DNA from: Breoghania sp037026715
GTDB taxonomy: Bacteria > Pseudomonadota > Alphaproteobacteria > Rhizobiales > Stappiaceae
Reading direction: 5' to 3'
DNA length: 64,000 bases
Assembly (NCBI RefSeq): GCF_037026715.1
Contig: NZ_JBANCG010000007.1
Span: forward strand, 124,001 to 188,000
Position numbers and translations under genes: made by a program. Shown here in pieces: positions 1 to 7,723 of this stretch. The notes under the pieces are model-generated. The model worked only from the letters and a program-made list of their open reading frames with translations. It was not told the origin of the DNA and did no database searches. Positions within the stretch are counted from its first letter, which is position 1, and each line of letters begins with the position of its first letter.

Positions 1-589
1 CCAGCGGGCATTCGTTCATGCGGCGGCGGGCATCGGAGAACCGGCCACGATCGCGCGCAATCATCTCCACATAGGCCAGCATGTGATGGCCGAACGTGAC
101 CGGCTGGGCCGACTGCAGGTGCGTGAAGCCCGGCATGACGGCACCCGCATGCGTCTCGGCCTTTTCGGCGAGCGCCTGCTGGAGGTTTGCCAGCTGATGG
201 TCGAGCGTGTCCATCGTGTCGCGCACCCAGAGGCGGAAGTCGGTCGCCACCTGGTCGTTGCGCGAGCGCGCGGTGTGGAGCCGTCCGGCCGCATCGCCGA
301 TCAGATCCGCAAGGCGCGCCTCGATGTTCATATGGATGTCTTCGAGCGCGCGCGAAAAAGTGAACGTGCCCGCCTCGATTTCGGACAGGATCGTGTCTAG
401 ACCGGCCGCGATCGCCTGCGCATCCGCATCGCTGACGATGCCTTGCGCCGCCAGCATGCGGACATGAGCCTTGGACCCGGCGATATCCTGCTGGTAGAGC
501 TTGCGGTCATAGTCGATGGAGGCGTTTATTTCCTCCATGATGGCGTCGGGGCCTTCGGCGAACCGGCCGCCCCACATGCGATTGCTCAT
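1..589 (-). CDS. argH: argininosuccinate lyase, N-terminal part (gene runs off the left edge)
   Basis: Cytosolic argininosuccinate lyase splits argininosuccinate into arginine and fumarate in the last step of arginine biosynthesis. The translation from 589 leftwards begins MSNRMWGGRF, the usual start of bacterial ArgH. It continues through SIDYDRKLYQQDI, the substrate-binding stretch TARSRNDQVATD and PGFTHLQSAQPVTFGHH, all hallmarks of the fumarase/aspartase superfamily. About 196 codons are present and the C-terminal half lies outside the window, including the signature loop with the catalytic serine. The gene is divergent from the TlpA-like gene at 624, with only 34 bases between the starts, so the two promoters must overlap or lie inside the neighbouring genes. 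Identification is secure from these motifs. Confidence 0.95.
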   Translation of the reverse strand, partial: MSNRMWGGRFAEGPDAIMEEINASIDYDRKLYQQDIAGSKAHVRMLAAQGIVSDADAQAIAAGLDTILSEIEAGTFTFSRALEDIHMNIEARLADLIGDAAGRLHTARSRNDQVATDFRLWVRDTMDTLDHQLANLQQALAEKAETHAGAVMPGFTHLQSAQPVTFGHHMLAYVEMIARDRGRFSDARRRMNECPL

Positions 590-623
590 CCTCAAGCCCT
601 TCCAGCGAGGTTGCCCAGAAAAG

Positions 624-1334
624 ATGACCGAACCCGCCAACGACAATCCGAAACGGGGAAACGGCCTGAAACTGATCGCGCTTGCCGGACTGGCGGGTGC
701 GGCGATCGGCCTGGCAGCGATATACGGGATCGGACTGCCTGATGGCAACTCGGCCGATGGCAACTCGGCCGATGGCAACTCGGCCAGTGCCGGCGCGGCC
801 GCCAACTGCGCGCCGGCCCTTGCCGCCGCACGCCAGATCAAGCCGCTGGCGACCGGCGAGGTCGCCGCCTTCCTGCCGACGACCAAGGCGCTCGACGTCT
901 CCCACCTCGCCTTCAAGGCCGAGGACGGCACCGACATGACGCTTGCCGACTTCAAGGGCAAGACCGTTCTTTTGAACCTGTGGGCGACGTGGTGCGCGCC
1001 GTGCCGCAAGGAAATGCCGGCGCTGGACCGTCTGGAACAGGCGATGGGCGGCGACGATTTCCAGGTGGTGCCGGTGAACGTGGACACGCGCGGCGGCGAC
1101 AGGCCCTGGAACTTCATGAAGGAGATCGGGGTCGGGCACCTTGCCCACTACGCGGACGACAGCATGGGCATCTTCAACGAGATGCGCTCCATGAGCCGGG
1201 CGACGGGCCTGCCGACGACCATGCTGGTCAGCCCCGAGGGCTGCGAGATCGGCACCATGTACGGCCCGGCGGAATGGGATTCCGAAGACGCCCAGACGCT
1301 TCTGAAGACGGCGATGGAAGCAGGGGAGAAGTAA
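624..1334 (+). CDS. tlpA: TlpA-like membrane-anchored thioredoxin-fold protein
   Basis: A 236-residue protein with a charged N-terminus and one membrane segment (about residues 14-33). A spacer follows, then a TlpA/ResA-type thioredoxin domain with the active site WATWCAPCRKE. TlpA proteins are periplasmic thiol-disulfide reductants, often serving cytochrome oxidase copper-centre or cytochrome c maturation. A TlpA homologue divergent from argH is a common arrangement in Hyphomicrobiales. I chose the ATG at 624 because it starts just ahead of the anchor; an upstream in-frame ATG at 516 would overlap argH. The spacer carries three perfect copies of the pentapeptide DGNSA, encoded by a 15-base tandem repeat. 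The domain assignment is firm; the physiological partner is inferred. Confidence 0.9.
   Translation: MTEPANDNPKRGNGLKLIALAGLAGAAIGLAAIYGIGLPDGNSADGNSADGNSASAGAAANCAPALAAARQIKPLATGEVAAFLPTTKALDVSHLAFKAEDGTDMTLADFKGKTVLLNLWATWCAPCRKEMPALDRLEQAMGGDDFQVVPVNVDTRGGDRPWNFMKEIGVGHLAHYADDSMGIFNEMRSMSRATGLPTTMLVSPEGCEIGTMYGPAEWDSEDAQTLLKTAMEAGEK
742..789 (+). repeat. in-frame 15-base tandem repeat (about 3 copies) in tlpA
   Basis: The unit GATGGCAACTCGGCC occurs three times head to tail inside the tlpA coding sequence and encodes DGNSA repeats in the linker between membrane anchor and thioredoxin domain. Because the unit is a multiple of three, copy-number change would alter linker length without a frameshift. 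Confidence 0.9.
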
Positions 1335-1420
1335 ACGGACAGGGGGGCGCGGGCGCTTCGGTCGTCTGATGATTTGGCGGAACCGGATCCTGGGCCGGAT
1401 CGCAGGCATGTGTGCCGCAG

Positions 1421-1548
1421 CCCATCCTTCGAGACGGCGCTTTGCGCCTCCTCAGGATGACGTTATGTTTGTTGATGGTTTAGAGAAACAAACAGCACGA
1501 TAACGTCATCCTGAGGAGCCGTCGAAAGACGGCGTCTCGAAGGATGGG
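1421..1548. repeat. palindromic intergenic repeat, family A copy 1
   Basis: A long imperfect palindrome fills most of the gap between tlpA and the next gene. The outer arms are CCCATCCTTCGAGACG (1421-1436) and its complement (1533-1548). The inner arms carry CTCCTCAGGATGACGTTAT and its complement around an AT-rich loop. A second copy with the same arms lies at 43266-43395. It resembles the non-coding palindromic elements dispersed in alphaproteobacterial genomes. The rest of 1335-1690 shows no gene. Confidence 0.85.
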
Positions 1549-1690
1549 CGACTTGCTTGCGTCCAACCGTTCACTGCGCTGGAAGCGAGCGCCGGGGCCC
1601 GGGACCTGAGCGGGACGGCACGATCAAAAGCCCGTGGCCAGAGGCATTGCCGCGATTGTCAAAAACATACGTCGAGGCGCCTGCCGGGCC

Positions 1691-1954
1691 TCACACCGAG
1701 ATGTCCAGCGTCTGTCCGACACCGCGCTGGCGGTTTTCCGAACGCTCCTGAGCGTTGTTGGAGTTGCTGTCGGACGCAGCCTCGACGGGCGAGGATTCGT
1801 TGGCCTCGTTCGGCTGGGCGGCGGCATTTGCGGCCGCGGTCTGAGTCGTCGGCTGCGAATTGTTCGCCTGAGGATCCGACGTTCCCTGCTTTTCGAGCTT
1901 CGCGTCGAAGTCGAACTGTCGCTGAGGGGCGGGACCCGCTCCGGTGATTTGCAT
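1691..1954 (-). CDS. small Gln/Asn/Ala-rich protein of unknown function
   Basis: An 87-residue protein beginning MQITGAGPAPQRQFDFD. It is poor in hydrophobic residues, with no signal peptide or membrane segment. The middle is low-complexity (Q, N, A, S, E rich) and it ends in VGQTLDISV. The ATG at 1954 is chosen over an upstream one at 2005 because GGAAGGAG lies about ten bases before it. The C-terminal motif resembles the ending of the YjfB-like neighbour at 2155 (GAQVDMTA), and both lie on the same strand, about 200 bases apart. I do not recognise a family. It is probably an intrinsically disordered cytosolic or exported small protein; the ribosome-binding site and neighbour support that it is real. 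Confidence 0.6.
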   Translation of the reverse strand: MQITGAGPAPQRQFDFDAKLEKQGTSDPQANNSQPTTQTAAANAAAQPNEANESSPVEAASDSNSNNAQERSENRQRGVGQTLDISV

Positions 1955-2096
1955 GTGAACGCACTCCTTCCAACAGGACGCAACCCGGATACTACCGGAT
2001 TTCAAGAGCTTGCGTCGATCTTATCGGCGCCAAGGCTCGAAAACGGGGCTTTCTGTGTCGCGGTACGTCGTCAACGCGACGCGCAAGGTCCCCGTT

Positions 2097-2141
2097 GGCC
2101 AGCACCTTGGCGGCCAGTACCTTGGCTGCCAGTACCTTGGC
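2097..2141. repeat. three 15-base tandem repeats downstream of the YjfB-like gene
   Basis: Three near-identical copies of GGCCAGTACCTTGGC (2097-2111, 2112-2126, 2127-2141; one mismatch each in the first and third) lie about 14 bases beyond the stop of the minus-strand gene at 2155. They are not related in sequence to the 15-base repeat in tlpA. The rest of 1955-2154 shows no gene. Confidence 0.85.
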
Positions 2142-2154
2142 GGATCTGGGGCCG

Positions 2155-2343
2155 TCAGGCCGTCATGTCAACCTGGGCACCCATGCCATCGGGCGCGGCG
2201 GCCTTCGCGGCCTGCGCCGCTTCCTCCAGCATGGCCGCCATGGCCTGCGCCTGCTGAGCGCCCTGCTTCATGAAGGACGCGAGCATGGAGGAAACAGCCT
2301 GGGACCGGTTGGCGACGACGGCCGCCGTTGCGATGTCACTCAT
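2155..2343 (-). CDS. YjfB-family putative motility protein
   Basis: A 62-residue protein beginning MSDIATAAVVANRSQAVSSM and ending MGAQVDMTA. Size, the single amphipathic helical stretch rich in Ala, Gln and Met, and the terminal G-x-x-V-D-x-T motif match the small YjfB family, annotated only as putative motility proteins. There is a strong ribosome-binding site (AAGGAGC) seven bases before the ATG. No signal peptide. The neighbour at 1691 has a similar C-terminus. No flagellar genes lie in this window, so a role in motility is not supported locally. Confidence 0.65.
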   Translation of the reverse strand: MSDIATAAVVANRSQAVSSMLASFMKQGAQQAQAMAAMLEEAAQAAKAAAPDGMGAQVDMTA

Positions 2344-2513
2344 GGACTTGCTCCTTGGGCCCCACCCTGCGGCCCGCGTGTTAAGAAGTCGTCAACACCT
2401 TCGCTACAATTCGCCGCAACCGGCAAGCAAAGGGCCGGATGAGGGTTCTTGCGGATGCCCCCATGAGCCGCGGCCGGTGCCGCGCGCCCACCCCTTCCCG
2501 ACCCTGCCCCGGC

Positions 2514-3425
2514 TCAGCCGAGATCGGGTTCGCCAAGCCCGCGCCGCTTGCACGCGGCACGAATGGTGTTGGCGAGAAGACAGGCGATCGTCATCGGTCC
2601 GACACCGCCCGGCACCGGCGTGATCGCGCCCGCGACCTCCACCGCGCTGTCGAAATCGACATCGCCGACGAGCCGCGTCTTGCCCTCGCCCTTTTCCGGC
2701 GCCGGCACCCGATTGATGCCGACATCGATGACGCAGGCGCCCTTCTTCAGCCAGTCGCCCTTGACCATGCGCGGCCGGCCGACGGCGGCGATGACGATAT
2801 CGGCGCGCCGGCAGGCGGCCTCAAGATCGCGGGTGCGCGAATGCGCCATGGTGACGGTGCAGTTCTCGTTTTGCAGCAGGAGCGCCACCGGCTTGCCGAC
2901 CAGGATAGAGCGGCCGAGCACCAGCGCATCGAGCCCGGAAAGATCGCCGCCTGTCTTGTCCGCGAACGCCTCCTTGGCGAGGATCACGCAGCCCTGGGGC
3001 GTGCACGGCACCAGTCCCGGCTTGCCGAGCACGATACGGCCCGCATTGACCGGGTGCAGCCCGTCGACGTCCTTGGCCGGATCGATGGCGAGCACGACCG
3101 CATCGGAATCGATGTGCTTGGGCAGCGGCATCTGCACGAGGATGCCGTCGACGCCGGGATCCTCGTTGAGTTTTTCCACGAGCGCGATGAGATCGGCCTG
3201 GCTGGTCTCCGCCGGCAGGATGTGCTCGATGGAACGCATGCCGCATTCCTTGGTCAGCCGAACCTTGCTGGCAACATAGACCTGGCTCGCCGGATCCTCG
3301 CCGACCAGCACCACCGCGAGCCCGGGCTCGAAACCCTCTTCGCGCTTCAGCTTTTCCGCGGCCCTTGCGACCGTTTCACGCAAACGAGCCGCGCGGGCCT
3401 TGCCGTCGATGAGGGTGGCGCTCAT
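2514..3425 (-). CDS. folD: bifunctional methylenetetrahydrofolate dehydrogenase/cyclohydrolase FolD
   Basis: A 303-residue cytosolic enzyme that interconverts methylene-, methenyl- and 10-formyl-tetrahydrofolate with NADP, supplying one-carbon units. It is full length for the family. Visible motifs are YVASKVRLTKECGM with the catalytic lysine, the signature VDGILVQMPLPKHID, DVDGLHPVNAG, the nucleotide-binding LVLGRSILVGKPVA and the C-terminal ITPVPGGVGPMTIA. The ATG at 3425 is preceded by AAGGA at about eight bases; the open frame continues upstream through 3797 but that part overlaps the DUF167 gene and looks non-coding. It lies downstream of the DUF167 and YggT genes on the same strand, a common alphaproteobacterial order. 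Confidence 0.96.
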   Translation of the reverse strand: MSATLIDGKARAARLRETVARAAEKLKREEGFEPGLAVVLVGEDPASQVYVASKVRLTKECGMRSIEHILPAETSQADLIALVEKLNEDPGVDGILVQMPLPKHIDSDAVVLAIDPAKDVDGLHPVNAGRIVLGKPGLVPCTPQGCVILAKEAFADKTGGDLSGLDALVLGRSILVGKPVALLLQNENCTVTMAHSRTRDLEAACRRADIVIAAVGRPRMVKGDWLKKGACVIDVGINRVPAPEKGEGKTRLVGDVDFDSAVEVAGAITPVPGGVGPMTIACLLANTIRAACKRRGLGEPDLG

Positions 3426-3484
3426 GGATAACATCCTTGAAAGGGAAGCCTGGATAAGGCGAAAGACCGAACGGGGAGGTTCTA

Positions 3485-3814
3485 TCAGCCTCCGGCCGGC
3501 TTCGCGAGAGCCTGAAGGGCGGAAACGAGATCGCCCGGCTCGCCGGCCAGGTGGACGGTCTTGAGGCGCGCGGTGTGGCCGGCCGTGACCGACACATCGC
3601 GCCCGGGCAGCTTCAGCGCCTTGGCGAGAAGCTTTTCCAGCGCCTTGTTGGCAGCCCCCTTTTCCGGCACCGCGCGAACGCGGGCAAGCAGAACCGCGCG
3701 CCCGTCGGACAGGGCGCTCATGCCGTCGATCCGGTCGTTCGCCGCCTTCGGCGTCAGCCGCACCGAGACATCGACGCCGCCCTCGACCGCCCGCCACGGC
3801 GCATCCGCGCTCAT
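3485..3814 (-). CDS. DUF167 (YggU-family) protein
   Basis: A 109-residue small basic protein of the DUF167/YggU family, whose biochemical function is not known. Family landmarks visible are the start region GGVDVSVRLTPKAANDRIDG, the core VRAVPEKGAANKALEKLLA and VSVTAGHTARLKTVHL. It lies 13 bases downstream of the yggT stop and upstream of folD, all on the minus strand. YggT-YggU adjacency is widespread in proteobacteria. No membrane segment is seen. Confidence 0.9.
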   Translation of the reverse strand: MSADAPWRAVEGGVDVSVRLTPKAANDRIDGMSALSDGRAVLLARVRAVPEKGAANKALEKLLAKALKLPGRDVSVTAGHTARLKTVHLAGEPGDLVSALQALAKPAGG

Positions 3815-3827
3815 CGCCGCGAACGAC

Positions 3828-4124
3828 CTAGTAGTAGCAGCCGCTCAGGTTCGTGATCAGGTTCTGGATGAGGACCAGGATCAGGATGACGACGATCGGC
3901 GAAAGATCGAGCCCGCCCATGGCCGGCAGGATGGAGCGGATCGGACGGTAAACCGGCTCGGTCAGCGCATAGAGCGCCTGGCCGATCATGCCCACGAACT
4001 GGTTGCGCGGGTTGATGACGTTGAACGCATAGAGCCACGAGAAGATCGCGGACGCGATGATGACGTAGAAGTAGAGCTGCAGCGCGAGCAGGACGACGGG
4101 GACGATGGAGCAGACGACGGCCAT
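3828..4124 (-). CDS. YggT-family membrane protein
   Basis: A 98-residue integral membrane protein with two hydrophobic blocks (about residues 5-30 and 72-92) and the family motif around residues 50-70, LTEPVYRPIRSILPAMGGLD. YggT proteins are implicated in osmotic tolerance and envelope or division functions, but the biochemical role is unsettled. The ATG at 4124 gives the family's usual length; an ATG at 4214 would add a non-conserved basic leader. It heads a probable operon with DUF167 and folD. The 338 bases upstream (4125-4462) contain only the tRNA promoter described separately. Confidence 0.9.
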   Translation of the reverse strand: MAVVCSIVPVVLLALQLYFYVIIASAIFSWLYAFNVINPRNQFVGMIGQALYALTEPVYRPIRSILPAMGGLDLSPIVVILILVLIQNLITNLSGCYY

Positions 4125-4415
4125 CTGGGTCGATCTTTCCGTGTTCGGGGGTCTCAATGGGTTCCGGCATTTTTCGAGTGTCGCAGATGTAGCGATAGCC
4201 CGCCGGCATGGCAAGCCAGGGCGTCAATGCGTTGGGCACGCGGTAAACGGCTGCCGGGACCGCAAACACCTCATGCAACAGTTGGGGCGACACCGCGGAC
4301 GACCGGCTGACGGGCACCGGGACAAGCGGTGGAAAAGTCGACCCGCCGGAGGGCCGTTTCCCGCCCCCTGCCGGGAATGGATCGAAACTTCGTTTGATTT
4401 CGCGCGAAGACCACC

Positions 4416-4444
4416 TTGACAGCCCCCGCCCCCGCCGACTAAAT
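4416..4444 (+). promoter_or_regulatory. probable sigma-70 promoter of tRNA-Ala
   Basis: TTGACA at 4416-4421 is followed after 17 bases by a weak -10 region CTAAAT (4439-4444). A start near 4451 would place the tRNA gene about 12 bases into the transcript. The perfect -35 in an otherwise empty gap supports the call; the -10 is poor. Confidence 0.5.
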
Positions 4445-4462
4445 GCGCCTCACCCAAGAGAC

Positions 4463-4530
<68 letters not shown>

Positions 4531-4538
<8 letters not shown>

Positions 4539-5208
4539 TTTTTCCTTTGTTTAAAATTTTTTATGAATTCAGCGTTTTGGCGCAGTGCCGCCAGAACTAG
4601 CGTATCCGCGTTTGTACCCGGACTTGCCACTCAGTCATGCCCACTTATTGCTTCTAGCAACGCCTTTCTGGGTCGCTTATTGTAAATGCAATACTGATCA
4701 GGAGAGCAAGAAATGCGGGCGACCATGCATGCAGTGTTGGTTCTCTTGGCGATGACCACAACTGCACATCCGAGAGGACCATTGGACGAACCGGACAAAC
4801 GCTTTCTTTGTATTTCCGAAGCCTCTGGTGGAATAAAGAACATAGGGGGATCATGGATAGGAACCGGATTTCAAAATGACGATAAAGTTCTGATAACTCC
4901 AACAAAGAAAAATATATTTACCGATAATCCATATGTTATATTAGATCCCGGAAAAAAACTCCCGATTACGTCGTGTAATATATATAAAGATGGGACGCAA
5001 TTATATTGCGATACCTATTTTTATAATGGTTTTTTCTCAACGGAGACGCTGCGACTGCAGCTTATATATAAATTAGGTTACGCGCAGCCAGGGACCATCA
5101 ACGATACTCCAAACATAACCGGTTTCAGATGCAGCCCCATTTAGCGAAGCATCTGCCCGGTGTAGCGTAGCCTACACTCCCCGCCTCCCTAGACTCCACC
5201 ATTTCCTT
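4531..5208. mobile_element. possible AT-rich integrated islet bounded by tRNA 3'-end repeats
   Basis: The last bases of tRNA-Ala, CTCCACCATTT (4531-4541), recur at 5194-5204, and both copies are soon followed by CCTT. The DNA between is markedly AT-rich compared with the rest of the window and carries a single gene (4713). This pattern fits a small element that used the tRNA end as attachment site, but there is no integrase and the repeat is only 11 bases, so a chance match cannot be excluded. Confidence 0.4.
4713..5144 (+). CDS. AT-rich hypothetical exported protein
   Basis: A 143-residue protein with a signal-peptide-like start (MRATMHAVLVLLAMTTTAHP). The mature part is rich in N, K, I and Y, with four cysteines that could form disulfides (in LCISEA, TSCNIY, LYCDTY and FRCSPI). 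The ATG at 4713 has AGGAGAG eight bases upstream. I do not recognise a family. Base composition and codon use differ sharply from the neighbours (many AAA, ATA and TAT codons), and the gene sits directly behind tRNA-Ala, which together suggest horizontal transfer. Probably periplasmic or secreted; function unknown. Confidence 0.65.
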   Translation: MRATMHAVLVLLAMTTTAHPRGPLDEPDKRFLCISEASGGIKNIGGSWIGTGFQNDDKVLITPTKKNIFTDNPYVILDPGKKLPITSCNIYKDGTQLYCDTYFYNGFFSTETLRLQLIYKLGYAQPGTINDTPNITGFRCSPI

Positions 5209-5387
5209 ACCCCTATTCCCTATCCGTCGATGCCTATAAGCGGCCTTCGCTTCACGGGCGCGGTGTTTTGCACCCGCGTTTCTGTACCGCGCCCTCCCTG
5301 CATCCTCACGCGTCAGGCACATATTCACAGCCCTCCTTCCGTTTGCCCCGCGAAATTGACGCGTCGCCCCCGCGCATATATGCGTAG

Positions 5388-5580
5388 GGACGGAACAGGT
5401 TCCGTCCTTGCGGCGGATGAAAAGGGAACGCGGTGCGACCGGGCTTCGGTCAACTCCGCGACTGCCCCCGCAACTGTAACCGGCGAGCTTCCTTTCGATA
5501 TGCCACTGGCCGCGCGAGCGGTCGGGAAGGCGAAAGGCAGGCGTTGACCCGGAAGTCAGGAGACCTGCCCGTTCCGGTCA
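5388..5580 (+). ncRNA. cobalamin riboswitch upstream of the B12 operon
   Basis: The stretch carries the ordered conserved blocks of a cobalamin riboswitch. An initial GGTTCC leads to GGATGAAAAGGGAA (about 5414-5427), then CTGCCCCCGCAACTGTAA (about 5462-5479), ATGCCACTG, GGGAAGGC and the B12 box AAGTCAGGAGACCTGCC near 5553-5569. It precedes btuB by about 200 bases. In other bacteria adenosylcobalamin binding to this RNA shuts off the downstream transport genes. The 5145-5387 gap before it shows a small hairpin (5160-5177) and no gene. Confidence 0.93.
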
Positions 5581-5776
5581 CCCTTGCCAGGATACGGGGT
5601 GTGTCCAGGCGCGGTCGTCCGTAGCGGTGACAGCTGAAAAGTGTCGCCGCATGCGGAACCGGCCGAGGTGATCCTGCGCCCATCTGCGCGTTGCTCGCCC
5701 AAGTCGAGACCGTTTGCGGTTTGTCGAAAACAAACCGGCGCGCCCCGTTGGCCGTGCCGATACCGCAGGTCCGTTC

Positions 5777-7723
5777 ATGTACAAGACCATCGCAACTGCG
5801 GGCGCCGTTGCGCTCGCGCTGACCGCTCCGGCCACGGCGCAGCAGATCGCCGACCCCGAGACGATCGAACTCGACACCATCCTCGTCACGGCCGGGCTGA
5901 CGCCCGTCGACAAGGAAAAGTCCGGCCGCGCCTTCACCGTCATCACCGCGCAGGAGCTGCAGGACCAGCAGATACGCTATGTCGCCGATGCGCTGCGCAC
6001 CGTGCCGGGCTTCGCCGTCTCGCGCACCGGCTCCTATGGCGGGCAGACGCAGGTGCGCGTGCGCGGCGCGGAATCGAACCATCTCCTGGTCATGATCGAC
6101 GGGGTGGAAGTAAGCGAGACGGCGACCGGCGAATACGATTTCAGCGGGCTTCTTACCGATGACGTGGACCGCATCGAGGTGCTGCGCGGGCCGCAGAGCG
6201 CGTTCTGGGGATCGAACGCCACCGCCGGCGTCGTCAACATCATCACCAAGAGCGGCATCCGCAACGGCTTTGAGGGCACCGCACGCACGGAAGCCGGATC
6301 CGACGGCTCGTCGCTGGCGAGCCTCCTGATGCGCGGCGGCGGCGAGCGCTACGACATCGCCCTGTCGGCGGCACTCCGCAACACCGGCGGGTTCAACGTC
6401 TCCGACTACGGCTCGGAGGACGACGGCGACCGCAACGCCAGCCTCAACGGCAAGCTCAACATCGATCTCACCGACGCGCTCAGGCTTAACGGCACGCTGC
6501 GCTACGTCAACCGGCGCGGCGAGACCGACGCACAGGACTTCACATACGGCAGCCCCACCTATGGCGAGGTGCTCGACACCGACGACGTGACGGCGATGGA
6601 GGAGCTTTCCGGCACGCTCGGGCTGACGCACACCTCCGCCGACGGGGCATGGACGCAGAAGGCGCGGTTTTCCGGCAGCGACGCGACCCGGACGAACGAG
6701 GAGGACGGCGCGGAGACGTCGTCGACCAGGGGAAGCCGGCTCACGGCGCGCTATCAGGCGACCTACGCCTTCGACGCGCTTGCAAGCCTCGACGGGCATC
6801 ATGGCCTGACGGGGGGCTACGAATGGGAGCGGGAGACGTTCCGCCCCTCCCATCTCGATCACGGCTTCAGCCGCGACGCGCATTCGCTGGTGGCGGAATA
6901 CCGGGGTGAGTTCCTCGACCGGTTCTATCTGAACGGCGCCGTCCGCCACGATTTCAACGACCGCTTCGCCGATGCCACCACCTACACCGTGGCCGGCGCG
7001 TGGAAGCTGCACGAGACGGACACGCGGCTCCACGCCTCGCTCGGCACCGGCGTCACCAATCCCACCTTCTACGAGCAATACGGCTACACGCCCTCCGCCT
7101 TCATCGGCAACGCCGACCTGAAGCCTGAGGAGAGCTTCGGATGGGATGCGGGCGTGGAACAGCGGTTTCTGGACGGGCGGTTCGTCGTCGACGTGACCTA
7201 TTTCAACCAGAACCTGACCAACGAGATCACCACCGTCTACGAACTCGTCGGCGGCAGCTATGTCTCCACGCCGATCAACCGCGAGGGCGAGAGCCTGCGC
7301 CAGGGCATCGAGGTGAGCGCCACCGCGCGGCTTCTCCAGCACCTGACGCTTCAGGCGAGCTACACCTACACCGATGCGAGCGAGCAGACGCAGGCGGGCG
7401 GCGACCGGCTGGAGGAACTCCGCCGGCCGAGGCACGCCGGTTCGCTCAATCTCGCCTACACCTTCCTCGATGACCGGGCGCGGGTCTTCGGCGAAGCGAT
7501 CTTCAATGGCACGACGGTCGACACCGACTACACCGCCGCGATCTCAAGACGGGTCGATCTCGACGGCTACACGCTCGTCAATGCCGGCGCGCGCTACGCG
7601 ATCAACGATCGCTTCGAGGTCTATGGGCGGATCGACAACCTGTTCGATGCCGACTACGAGGAGGTCTACGGCTACAACACGCAAGGCCGGGTCGGCTATG
7701 TCGGCCTGAAGGGACGGTTTTGA
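5777..7723 (+). CDS. btuB: TonB-dependent vitamin B12 outer-membrane receptor BtuB
   Basis: A 648-residue outer-membrane beta-barrel receptor that uses TonB energy to bring cobalamin into the periplasm. It starts with a signal peptide (MYKTIATAGAVALALTAPATAQ). A short TonB-box-like stretch (about residues 33-45) and a plug domain follow, the latter with VADALRTVPGFAVSRTG, VMIDGVEV and RIEVLRGPQSAFWGSNATAG. The strands of a 22-strand barrel end in an aromatic residue (GLKGRF). The ATG at 5777 is chosen because the signal peptide starts there. The riboswitch upstream and the btuF, btuC and btuD genes downstream, linked by overlapping stop/start codons, fix the substrate as cobalamin or a relative. 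Confidence 0.95.
   Translation: MYKTIATAGAVALALTAPATAQQIADPETIELDTILVTAGLTPVDKEKSGRAFTVITAQELQDQQIRYVADALRTVPGFAVSRTGSYGGQTQVRVRGAESNHLLVMIDGVEVSETATGEYDFSGLLTDDVDRIEVLRGPQSAFWGSNATAGVVNIITKSGIRNGFEGTARTEAGSDGSSLASLLMRGGGERYDIALSAALRNTGGFNVSDYGSEDDGDRNASLNGKLNIDLTDALRLNGTLRYVNRRGETDAQDFTYGSPTYGEVLDTDDVTAMEELSGTLGLTHTSADGAWTQKARFSGSDATRTNEEDGAETSSTRGSRLTARYQATYAFDALASLDGHHGLTGGYEWERETFRPSHLDHGFSRDAHSLVAEYRGEFLDRFYLNGAVRHDFNDRFADATTYTVAGAWKLHETDTRLHASLGTGVTNPTFYEQYGYTPSAFIGNADLKPEESFGWDAGVEQRFLDGRFVVDVTYFNQNLTNEITTVYELVGGSYVSTPINREGESLRQGIEVSATARLLQHLTLQASYTYTDASEQTQAGGDRLEELRRPRHAGSLNLAYTFLDDRARVFGEAIFNGTTVDTDYTAAISRRVDLDGYTLVNAGARYAINDRFEVYGRIDNLFDADYEEVYGYNTQGRVGYVGLKGRF

Noticed and set aside
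5160..5177. Hairpin GTGTAG-N6-CTACAC after the AT-rich gene
   Set aside because: Short stem without a T-tract; not convincing as a terminator or attachment site.
5450..7435. Long open frame on the minus strand opposite btuB
   Set aside because: It is antisense to a clear TonB receptor, has an Arg/Ala/Gly-rich composition with no family motif, and results from high GC at third codon positions.
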